Under the pieces are notes generated by a model that did no database searches, was not told the origin of the DNA, and saw only the letters and a list, made by a program, of their open reading frames with translations. A stretch of 42,218 bases of DNA from positions 1-42,218 of the forward strand of contig JAGARR010000005.1 of the NCBI GenBank assembly GCA_017622135.1, given 5' to 3'. The position numbers were made by a program, and so were the translations under genes. This stretch comes from Spirochaetaceae bacterium. Its GTDB lineage: Bacteria; Spirochaetota; Spirochaetia; Treponematales; Treponemataceae. This document shows, one piece after another, positions 1 to 6,791 of the stretch (within the stretch, counting starts at the first letter, position 1; each line of letters begins with the position of its first letter).

Positions 1-57
1 CTCAAGCACAACCCTTGCCTTGAAATTCTTGCTGAATGTCTGTCGTTTTCTTCCCAT
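1..57 (-). CDS. IS3-family transposase OrfA, N-terminal fragment
   Basis: Reading leftwards from an ATG at 57 gives MGRKRQTFSKNFKARVVLE, running off the window edge. This is the usual beginning of IS3-type OrfA proteins (MGRKRRxFSxEFKxxVxLE), the small DNA-binding HTH protein that is normally frameshifted into OrfB to make the DDE transposase. AAGGTGG seven bases upstream is a good ribosome site. The insertion sequence therefore extends left of the window with its left end lying somewhere between 58 and about 118; the pair TGTAAAC/GTTTACA at about 59-94 may belong to the terminal region, but the exact end cannot be fixed without the other terminus. Family assignment rests on only 19 residues. 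Confidence 0.7.
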   Translation of the reverse strand, partial: MGRKRQTFSKNFKARVVLE

Positions 58-202
58 CTGTAAACCACCTTGCTTTTTCTTTCGGCTGTTTACACCTTAA
101 TCCTTCTCCTTTTATTGTGTGGTTTTATGGGCTCATTATAAGGTGACGAAGAACCTGAAAGGAAGCTTTTTCTGTGACGCCGGCTACCTGAAAAACTCCA
201 TC

Positions 203-811
203 CTACATAAAGGATTCTACACCAAGCTCCACCCTCACAGCCCCCTTGGTGAGATCCCGCACGAACATGGACAGTTTCTCGGCAGCGGCGGACTCCACAA
301 AGCCTGCCAGTTGGACGTGGGTGGAAAATTCCTCCGTCACGGAAACGAATTCAGGGGCAGCCAGATACCGCTTCACCTGCTGGTACTGGTCATAGTCAAG
401 GGAAAAACTAAAGGGGCGGCGAGCCACCAGTTGGTGGAACCGGGCCACCTCCAGCACCGCCTTGGCACTGTCTCCGTAGGCCTTCACCAGCCCCCCAGTT
501 CCCAACAAGGTACCGCCGAACCAGCGGGTCACCGTCACCATGATGTTAGTGCATCCCCGCCCCTTCAGCACATCCAGCACCGGCCGCCCTGCAGTGCCAG
601 CAGGCTCCCCGTCGTCCGACATTCCCAAAATCTCGGCGGCATTTCCCAGAACAAATCCATGAACCACGTGGGTGGCATCGTCATACTTTTCCTTCTGGGA
701 CTTCAGCAGGCTGCGGGCCTCACTCTGGCTGGACACAGGAAAGGCCTCCGCCAGAAAACGGGACTTCTTTATCTCCAACTCAGCGTTAGCATATTCGGAA
801 AGCACCTCCAT
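203..811 (-). CDS. yigZ: YigZ/IMPACT (UPF0029) family protein
   Basis: The 202-residue protein has the YigZ/IMPACT core: an early KSRFLAEAFPV block (about 16-26), then SDDGEPAGTAGRP (about 65-77) and VTRWFGGTLLGTGGLVKAYGD (about 94-114, with a conserved WFGG-LG-GGL pattern), followed by a C-terminal ferredoxin-like part. The family is widespread; the eukaryotic member IMPACT regulates translation through GCN1, while the bacterial role is unsettled. Length is normal for YigZ (about 200 residues). It starts 8 nt after the stop of the membrane protein gene and is the last gene of the parC operon. No strong Shine-Dalgarno is visible, so translation may be coupled to the upstream gene. Confidence 0.9.
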   Translation of the reverse strand: MEVLSEYANAELEIKKSRFLAEAFPVSSQSEARSLLKSQKEKYDDATHVVHGFVLGNAAEILGMSDDGEPAGTAGRPVLDVLKGRGCTNIMVTVTRWFGGTLLGTGGLVKAYGDSAKAVLEVARFHQLVARRPFSFSLDYDQYQQVKRYLAAPEFVSVTEEFSTHVQLAGFVESAAAEKLSMFVRDLTKGAVRVELGVESFM

Positions 812-819
812 GCTGCCGC

Positions 820-1725
820 CTAGACATTCCCTGACGAGGCATCACTTCCATCTGACAAAAGCGGAGAGGCAGCATCAGCACCCTGAGCAGGGGGCTCCTT
901 CAATGACTGGTAGAAGGCGGCCACCCCAGTCACCAGTCGGATGAGGGTGGTGTACACAAAGATAAAGTACACCATATCCAGCACCCTGGTAACTCCTAGA
1001 AATAGCTTCACTGTCCCGTCCGTCACATCGGTCATACCCATGAGCCAAAAAGTCAGCACAAGACTCACCACCAAGGAAACCACCGCACCCACCAGCCAGA
1101 AGCCTCCAGTCCGCAGGAGGAATTTCAGCAGCAGGATTTTCCGTCCCTTCAACAGGCGGAAATTCTCCTGAACCGCAACCAGCAAGGGCATCGAAGGATT
1201 GTCCATCAGCACCAGATGGGTACAGGAGGTAGGCAGTAGCACCAGCAGGAAGAACACTGCCATGCAGAGCATCACCGTCACCGGAAACATAGTCAGCATG
1301 AATCCTAAGGCAGCCTCATCCTGAAAGGTAGCAGGATCCGCACCGGTGGCATAGTAGGACAGGAGGGTTTCCCCAATGACCATGACCCCACACACCACTA
1401 CGGCACTGACCGCATAGCCCAGAGCTAGACCACCACAGCGACGCCAGTCCCGGAAGGAGTCCAGTAGGTTGCCCAGCACGCAGGGCTCATCTCGGTACAT
1501 CTTTCCACACATCTGGGCAAAACTGATTTGCAGCATGAACAGGAGCAGAGGCATGAGCAGCAGGGTCACTACCGCCAGTGGAAAAAAACTGGAGCTCAGC
1601 AGCAAGGCCAAGGGAGCCAGAGTGACACTGCACAAGAACACCACCAGCAGAGCGATGGTGGCCTTGCCAAAATTCTTTCGCAGACACAGGTTCACCTTGC
1701 CCAACAAAATTTGTGTATCTTCCAT
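820..1725 (-). CDS. Six-helix integral membrane protein of unknown function
   Basis: This 301-residue protein is hydrophobic with about six predicted membrane helices (roughly 22-45, 48-72, 98-120, 140-168, 205-235, 245-270), a positively charged N-terminus (cytoplasmic by the positive-inside rule) and a polar Ser/Ala-rich tail. Between helices 2 and 3 lies a short amphipathic stretch with DSFRDWRR. I do not recognise a specific family; the layout is reminiscent of small DUF975-like membrane proteins, but no motif confirms that. The ATG lies 2 nt after the parC stop with GGAG just upstream inside the parC end, so it is translated from the same message as parC; yigZ follows 8 nt later. Confidence 0.75.
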   Translation of the reverse strand: MEDTQILLGKVNLCLRKNFGKATIALLVVFLCSVTLAPLALLLSSSFFPLAVVTLLLMPLLLFMLQISFAQMCGKMYRDEPCVLGNLLDSFRDWRRCGGLALGYAVSAVVVCGVMVIGETLLSYYATGADPATFQDEAALGFMLTMFPVTVMLCMAVFFLLVLLPTSCTHLVLMDNPSMPLLVAVQENFRLLKGRKILLLKFLLRTGGFWLVGAVVSLVVSLVLTFWLMGMTDVTDGTVKLFLGVTRVLDMVYFIFVYTTLIRLVTGVAAFYQSLKEPPAQGADAASPLLSDGSDASSGNV

Positions 1726-1727
1726 TA

Positions 1728-3722
1728 TTATTCTCCTTTATCCTTCTTTTCGTCATTTTTTGCAGCTGACTTTTCCTGAACCTTTACTGCACCGACCTTG
1801 CCCGTACCCCTGCCCTTTACCAGCTCCAGCCGCTCCGTCTCCCGACTGGAGAGCCGCACGCCAAGCGTCCTTGCCCCCTTCTCCTCGTAGTCTGCGGCAG
1901 AAAAAACCTCCTCCCGAATCTTGATTCGGGGCTTCTCCACATAATGCAACTTGAAGCTAAAGCTTTTTTCCGTGCTGATGTGGAGCACCTCCATGCCATC
2001 GGGCACTAGCGGATAGTCCCGGTTGGCAATGAACTGCTCGATTCGGCACCGCTTGATGGAGCAGAATTTGGTGGCGGGGTCTCGGTAGATGATGGTAAAC
2101 AGGGTCTTGGAAAGGGTTTCCCGCTCCGCAAGGCCACACCACCACATTCCCGTATCCACAAAGACCTTTTCCGGTGCCTGGCAAACAGTGTAGATACCGC
2201 TGCGGCGGACAAAGAGAATGCGGTCGTAGGGTGTCACCTGGAGCAATTCCTCCCCGCCGGAAATGGCTGTGCCAAGGTAGCCCGCCTTGCCATCGTAGCG
2301 AAGGCTCAGGTCACGCTTTGCCACCTCCCGCACGTCCACGGCAGAGAACCGCTTGATTTCCGTCCGCCGCTTTGCAAGCTCCGGCTCAATGTCCTTTAGG
2401 GTCTCCTCCAGCCAGGAAATAGCGTAGGCCACAAGGTTTTTCAGCAGCCTGGCAATCTCCTTGAGCCGCTTGTTGATGGCCACCACCTCCTGCCTGTTTT
2501 TGTTGATGTCGTACAAGGAGATGCGGCGGATGGGAATCTTCAGCAGATGCTCCACGTCCTCAGCTGTCACCGGCCGGGTCAGCTCCGCTTTAAACGGCTC
2601 AAAGCCTGTCACCACTGCCTTGTGGACGGCAGACTCGGTCTTCTCCTCCTCGATTCGCTTGTAGATTCTTTCTTCTATAAAAATACGCTCCAGCGTGCGC
2701 AGGTGCAACTTGTCTTCCAGCTGGGAGCGCTCCAGCTCCAGCTCCCGCTTCAAAATGCCCACCAGCTGCTGGCTGTGGTGGCGCACCACATCGCTGACGG
2801 TCATCACCTGGGGCATGTTGTCCTTGATTACCAGCAGGTTGCAGGAGATGGACTGCTCGCAGTCGGTGAAGGCGTAGAGGGTCTGCACCACGTCCTCGGC
2901 ATAGACCCCCCGCTGGAGCCTGATTTCAATCTCCACCTTCTCCGCCGTGAAGTCGGTGACGGCGGTGGCCTTGATCTTGCCGTTCTTGGCGGCCCGCACG
3001 ATGGATTCCGTCAGCCGCTCGGAATTGGAGCCAAAGGGCAGCTCCCGAATGACAATCCGCTTGGGGTCCTTGGTGTCAAGCTTTGCCCGGGTGACAATCT
3101 TTCCCAGACCGTCCTGGTAGTCGGACACATCGATGAGGCCGCCGGTGGGACAGTCCGGGTACAGGTGGAATTCCTCCCCCTTGAGGCAGTCAATCTCCGC
3201 CTGAATCACCTCCTTCAGGTTGTGGCTGAGGATGTTGGTGGACATGCCGACGGCAATGCCCTCCGCCCCCGTCACCAGCACCACCGGCAGCTTGGCGGGA
3301 AATACCACCGGCTCCTTGTTGCGGCCATCGTAGGAGGGCACGTACTGGGTGATGGCCGGATTGTGCAGCACCCGCTTCGCCAGGGGCTTGAGACGGCACT
3401 CGATGTATCGGGGGGCGGAAGCCCCATCCCCGGTGTACAGGTTGCCGAAGTTCCCCTGCTTGTCGATGAACAGCTCCTTGTTTGCCAGCACCACCAGGGC
3501 CGAGCCGATGGAGGCATCGCCATGGGGATGGTACTTCATGCACTCCCCCACCACGTTGGCCACCTTGTTGTAGCGTCCGTCGTCCATGGCAAACATGGTG
3601 TGGAGGATGCGGCGCTGCACCGGCTTGAGGCCGTCCTCAATGTCGGGGATGGCCCGGTCACGGATGACGTAGCTGGCGTACTCGATGAAGTTTTTGTCGA
3701 AGATATTCTTTATGTAGGCCAT
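1728..3722 (-). CDS. parC: DNA topoisomerase IV subunit A (ParC-type)
   Basis: This is the breakage-reunion subunit of a type IIA topoisomerase, acting with the ParE encoded at 6788-8605 to decatenate or relax DNA. The protein begins MAYIKNIFDKNFIEYASYVI, then has the winged-helix region with HPHGDASIGSAL (65-76) and the active-site tyrosine in ASAPRYIECR (Tyr106). The C-terminal half holds a coiled-coil arm and a short beta-propeller-like tail ending in a Lys-rich segment. At 664 residues it is of the short ParC/Bacteroides-like type rather than GyrA (usually over 800). The frame stays open 41 codons further upstream through a C-tract, but the ATG at 3722 has AAGGAAGG five bases before it and matches the family start. 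First gene of an operon with the membrane protein and yigZ. Confidence 0.9.
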   Translation of the reverse strand: MAYIKNIFDKNFIEYASYVIRDRAIPDIEDGLKPVQRRILHTMFAMDDGRYNKVANVVGECMKYHPHGDASIGSALVVLANKELFIDKQGNFGNLYTGDGASAPRYIECRLKPLAKRVLHNPAITQYVPSYDGRNKEPVVFPAKLPVVLVTGAEGIAVGMSTNILSHNLKEVIQAEIDCLKGEEFHLYPDCPTGGLIDVSDYQDGLGKIVTRAKLDTKDPKRIVIRELPFGSNSERLTESIVRAAKNGKIKATAVTDFTAEKVEIEIRLQRGVYAEDVVQTLYAFTDCEQSISCNLLVIKDNMPQVMTVSDVVRHHSQQLVGILKRELELERSQLEDKLHLRTLERIFIEERIYKRIEEEKTESAVHKAVVTGFEPFKAELTRPVTAEDVEHLLKIPIRRISLYDINKNRQEVVAINKRLKEIARLLKNLVAYAISWLEETLKDIEPELAKRRTEIKRFSAVDVREVAKRDLSLRYDGKAGYLGTAISGGEELLQVTPYDRILFVRRSGIYTVCQAPEKVFVDTGMWWCGLAERETLSKTLFTIIYRDPATKFCSIKRCRIEQFIANRDYPLVPDGMEVLHISTEKSFSFKLHYVEKPRIKIREEVFSAADYEEKGARTLGVRLSSRETERLELVKGRGTGKVGAVKVQEKSAAKNDEKKDKGE

Positions 3723-3753
3723 GACCTTCCTTGCCTTGTGTGGAGATGATTTC

Positions 3754-3783
3754 ACTATACAACAAATTGAAGGAAAAAGACAA
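3754..3783 (-). promoter_or_regulatory. Predicted parC promoter
   Basis: On the minus strand TTGTCT, an 18-base spacer and TATAGT precede parC. The start point would be near 3747, giving a leader of about 25 nt containing the AAGGAAGG ribosome site. The poly-G run at 3820-3829 lies about 37 bp upstream of the -35 box. Confidence 0.5.
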
Positions 3784-3970
3784 GGAATGAACGAACCCCC
3801 TACCCAGAGCAATCGGGCAGGGGGGGGGGTATACACCCTCTGCACGAATCATCCTGCCACTGGAGGCAACCCCCCTACCCGTCACACCTTTCCGTGTAAA
3901 AAAGAAAGGCGAGAGTTTAATTAACCTTTCTTTAACTTTAATAATTACAAAGAAATAAATAAAATTTAAT
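3784..3970. other. Divergent intergenic region with 10-G homopolymer and C5TACCC repeats
   Basis: The 315-bp gap between parC and the astacin gene holds no gene. It contains a run of ten G (3820-3829), and two copies of CCCCCTACCC (3796-3805 and 3871-3880), each able to pair with GGGCA plus the G-run. The first copy and GGGCAGGGGG form a 10-bp stem with one mismatch around an 8-nt loop. The rest (3900-3970) is very AT-rich upstream of the astacin promoter. Confidence 0.6.
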
Positions 3971-3999
3971 TTGACAAATACAAATTCCCGTGAAATAAT
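3971..3999 (+). promoter_or_regulatory. Predicted astacin-gene promoter
   Basis: TTGACA (3971-3976), a 17-base spacer and AATAAT (3994-3999) form a near-consensus sigma-70 promoter in AT-rich DNA. Transcription would start near 4006, giving a leader of about 32 nt with GAGGAGG before the GTG start. Confidence 0.6.
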
Positions 4000-4037
4000 T
4001 AAAACATCCATTATCATTGTATTTTGAGGAGGAAGTT

Positions 4038-5345
4038 GTGGGGAAATGGATGATTGCATCGTTATCTGTGGTTGTGCTGGTGGCGGCCACTGTAGTCTTC
4101 GGTTGCTCACAGGCAGCCATCGCACCTGATGACGACAGCAGCTCGTCGGCCTCCACCACATACCTCGCCATCGTCAAGGCACAGGAAGAACATGCCAGGC
4201 TTGCGGTGGAGGCGGTTTCCCGCTATGTTGACTTGCCGGGAGGAAGCGGGCGCTCAGCCGGTGGAGGGGACGCAATGAGCTTTGATGACATCGGCGGCTA
4301 CCTGCCGGACGACCTGTCCACCCTCACCCGCAGTGTGCCGAGCCGTGCCGCTGGCGGGGAGACGGAAATCACCTTGGAGCAGGAGCTTGACAGCATAGCT
4401 CAAGACTTCCAGAGCCAGCTGGACAGCCTGCTGCCGGATCCTACCGACGCACTGACACTACCCTTTGTGGCTGGCAGTGAGGATGGGCTGGTGATTGGCG
4501 GCGACTCGGTGATTCCATACCGCAGCCTGGAGGGAGCGGTGACGGTGGAGATTCTGAACGCCATGGCTCGTGGAGAGGACGTGGAGGCTCTGGTACAGGG
4601 AATGGAGCGGGAGCTGGAGGCAGAATTCGGGACAGAATCCAGCCGTGGCGTGGTGAAGGCCGGGGACGGACGCTGGCCGGGTGGGGTGGTGAACTACCGC
4701 TGGGGCAGTATCACCCAGCAACACAAGGATGCCGTATTGACCGCCATGAGCACCTGGAGTGCCGCCACCAGCAACAGAGTGAGCTGGAGGGAGCTGCCGG
4801 ACAACGGCTGGAACAAATTTCAGCTGGCAATCTACGCCATCGGGGTGGTGGACATCTCCACAAAAGATTTACCTTCTGGGACTAATGGCTGGGCAAATGT
4901 GGGTTACGGTGGCGGACACAGAATCTGCGAGATTGACATCTCTACAACTACCCCCCAATCCCTCCAAAGAGTTCCCCTCCACGAGCTTGGACACGTGCTG
5001 GGACTTTATCACGAGCACCAACGGTGGAACCGTGACGAATACATTATTGTAAAGAATGCCAGTGATGGCGTAAACTATGGGAAAATTCCCAAGGAAATCA
5101 GCGGCTGGCGCTGGGAGTGGGTACGAATTCGCATCGGATGGTGGACCATCTCCATCCCCTACCCCTGCTGGTGGACCAAGACCAACAGCTACACCACCGG
5201 AAATTTTGATTTCAACTCAATCATGCTGTATCAAGATTTCAAAGTACACCCTCATAAACAACATCTGAATGATGGTGAGTCAAGGACAAAATATAACCTA
5301 ACCCTCTCGCCTCATGACATCGAGATGGTGAATCGAATCTACTAG
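4038..5345 (+). CDS. Astacin-type (M12A) zinc metalloprotease lipoprotein
   Basis: A signal peptide ends in the lipobox VFGC (20-23), so the mature protein is probably lipid-anchored. Residues about 25-220 look like a pro-region or spacer rich in Ser, Asp and Glu. The catalytic domain carries HELGHVLGLYHEHQR (315-329), an exact HExxHxxGxxHExxR astacin zinc signature, and a Met-turn SIMLY (394-398) with the expected Tyr two residues after Met. Between them lies an unusual Trp-rich stretch with seven Trp in about 30 residues (GWRWEW, GWW, CWW). The GTG at 4038 is chosen because GAGGAGG sits five bases upstream and it gives a clean signal peptide; a TTG at 4017 is in frame but lies before that ribosome site. 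435 residues. Predicted to cleave extracellular or periplasmic protein; substrate unknown. Confidence 0.88.
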   Translation: MGKWMIASLSVVVLVAATVVFGCSQAAIAPDDDSSSSASTTYLAIVKAQEEHARLAVEAVSRYVDLPGGSGRSAGGGDAMSFDDIGGYLPDDLSTLTRSVPSRAAGGETEITLEQELDSIAQDFQSQLDSLLPDPTDALTLPFVAGSEDGLVIGGDSVIPYRSLEGAVTVEILNAMARGEDVEALVQGMERELEAEFGTESSRGVVKAGDGRWPGGVVNYRWGSITQQHKDAVLTAMSTWSAATSNRVSWRELPDNGWNKFQLAIYAIGVVDISTKDLPSGTNGWANVGYGGGHRICEIDISTTTPQSLQRVPLHELGHVLGLYHEHQRWNRDEYIIVKNASDGVNYGKIPKEISGWRWEWVRIRIGWWTISIPYPCWWTKTNSYTTGNFDFNSIMLYQDFKVHPHKQHLNDGESRTKYNLTLSPHDIEMVNRIY

Positions 5346-5354
5346 GGCGCTTGG

Positions 5355-5381
5355 CTGGGAGAGCACAAAGAGCACTCCCAG
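5355..5381 (+). terminator. Hairpin after astacin gene
   Basis: CTGGGAG (5355-5361) and CTCCCAG (5375-5381) form a 7-bp stem, with two more GC pairs possible inside an A/A mismatch. Only a weak T-stretch follows (ATTTAACT), so it may attenuate rather than fully stop transcription into the lipoprotein gene. Confidence 0.5.
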
Positions 5382-5418
5382 ATTTAACTACTGAGATTTC
5401 TTTATCAAGGAGAAAACT

Positions 5419-6093
5419 ATGAAAATAACACTACAGTTTTTACTCCTGTGTCTGCTTGTCCTGCTCCTCACCGGCTGCCCAGAGGAGCCAGACATAACAG
5501 TTGTCCCTGCTCCATCGTGGAAAGCAGAATTTACCATAAAAAACCAAATCTCCCAAGAAGTGCCCCTCATCCTTAAGCCCTGCCATTACTCCCACCTTGA
5601 CAAGCAATGGTATATATGGTCCCGCTTCCAGGAGGATGAAACCATCCAGGATTCCTCAAAGCAGGAGGAAGCCAAGGCCCTCCAGACGAAAACTCGTACT
5701 TCTGTTGCCTTACCACATCCCCAACAGGAGGTGCTCAAGGCAGGGGAAAAACGCACGGTAATCTTTCGAGAAATGTTTGGGTTCAGTGGCCCTGAAGCCA
5801 CCCTCTCCTTCCTTGCGGAGGTGGGAGGCAAGACCTACATCGGCTGGGAAAAGGAAGCCCTTGTGGACCGGCAGCCACAGCCCGCCGCCCCGCTCCAGCC
5901 TGCACCTGTGCAAGACAGGCTTGGCTACTTCCATCTGCAAAACGAAAGCGCTACCTGGCACGGCCCACAAGCCCCCAGAACCCCGCCGCCGCAAGGATCG
6001 CCGCCCATCGCCCGCTACACCGTCACCATCACCGACGACGGGCCGGACGGCACGCCCCAGGCAGAGTTCACGCTGGTGGGGCTATCCTATTAG
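5419..6093 (+). CDS. Lipoprotein of unknown function (copy A of duplicated pair)
   Basis: The 224-residue product starts with MKITLQFLLLCLLVLLLTGC, a signal peptide with lipobox LTGC and Cys20 as the lipidation site. The body is beta-rich in appearance with no motif I recognise; a Pro-rich stretch (about 150-200) precedes a C-terminal ARYTVTITDDGPDGTPQAEF block that is nearly identical in the next gene. AAGGAG stands seven bases before the ATG. It lies 73 nt downstream of the astacin gene, so it may be co-expressed with it and act at the same cell surface, but that is inference from position only. Confidence 0.75.
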   Translation: MKITLQFLLLCLLVLLLTGCPEEPDITVVPAPSWKAEFTIKNQISQEVPLILKPCHYSHLDKQWYIWSRFQEDETIQDSSKQEEAKALQTKTRTSVALPHPQQEVLKAGEKRTVIFREMFGFSGPEATLSFLAEVGGKTYIGWEKEALVDRQPQPAAPLQPAPVQDRLGYFHLQNESATWHGPQAPRTPPPQGSPPIARYTVTITDDGPDGTPQAEFTLVGLSY

Positions 6094-6129
6094 GCGTCGA
6101 GATGGTGAATCGAATCTACTAGGGTGCTT

Positions 6130-6160
6130 GACAGGGAGTGCATCTTGTGTGCTCCCTGTC
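6130..6160 (+). terminator. Hairpin between the duplicated lipoprotein genes
   Basis: GACAGGGAG (6130-6138) pairs perfectly with CTCCCTGTC (6152-6160), and TGCA/TGTG extends the stem with wobble pairs. It occupies the same place as the hairpin at 5355-5381. One stem pair is changed on both sides relative to that copy (T-A to A-T), which keeps pairing and suggests the structure matters. No T-tract follows. Confidence 0.5.
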
Positions 6161-6191
6161 ACACCTGATATTTTCTTAGAGGTATAAAACC

Positions 6192-6791
6192 ATGAAAATA
6201 ACAATAAGACTTTCAATCCTGTGTCTGCTGATTCTGCTCCTCACCGGCTGCCCAGAGCCAGAACTGATAATTGACTACGTATACGGCATTTCTGTAAAGC
6301 TGGACATCATGAACAACAGTACCCAAGAGCAGAATATAACTTTCCATGGCGTACAGCATTCTTACGCAGATCCGGGAACTTGGGGAATGAGTTTTGATGA
6401 CACTGGCAAGGAAGTGCATGAAGTTTCCAGTACCGTCCAAGGGGGTGATACAGCCACCTTGGACGGAAAGAGCAGCTTGAATTGGCCGGAAAGATTTTCC
6501 TTCTACGTGGAAATCGGTGGGGAATGCTACCTTGGCTGGAGCAAGTTGGAACCTCTGCACGATAAATACGGGAAAGAAATGAAACTATCTGTAGCAAAGG
6601 ACAATCTGGGAGTAGCCACAATATCACAACAAGGAGAAGGAGTAAGAACGCAGTGGGAGGGGCCAACACCATCCGCCACATCGTCGCCATCGGATAAGAC
6701 TTGTCCCACCGCCCGCTACACCGTCACCATCACCGACGGTCCGGACGGCACGCCCCAGGCTGAGTTCACGCTGGTGGAGCTATCCTATTAG
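6192..6791 (+). CDS. Lipoprotein of unknown function (copy B of duplicated pair)
   Basis: A 199-residue paralogue of the previous gene. The signal peptide MKITIRLSILCLLILLLTGC has its lipobox Cys at 20, and the C-terminal ARYTVTITDGPDGTPQAEF block matches copy A, lacking one Asp. Between residues about 25 and 165 the two proteins share little, so the middle has diverged or been replaced. The sequence contains FYVEIGGECYLGW, matching FLAEVGGKTYIGW of copy A, which suggests a shared beta-sandwich core. AGAGG lies upstream of the ATG. Its stop codon overlaps the stop of the convergent parE gene (6788-6791), leaving no room for a terminator between them. Function unknown. Confidence 0.75.
   Translation: MKITIRLSILCLLILLLTGCPEPELIIDYVYGISVKLDIMNNSTQEQNITFHGVQHSYADPGTWGMSFDDTGKEVHEVSSTVQGGDTATLDGKSSLNWPERFSFYVEIGGECYLGWSKLEPLHDKYGKEMKLSVAKDNLGVATISQQGEGVRTQWEGPTPSATSSPSDKTCPTARYTVTITDGPDGTPQAEFTLVELSY

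Noticed and set aside
2547..3749. 400-codon open frame opposite parC
   Set aside because: It is the antisense of a clear ParC gene, rich in His/Leu/Gly/Val from complementary codons, with no motif or ribosome site.
3723..3845. N-terminal extension of ParC by 41 codons
   Set aside because: The extension starts at a GTG without ribosome site, runs through the C-tract and does not match the family; ATG 3722 has a strong site.
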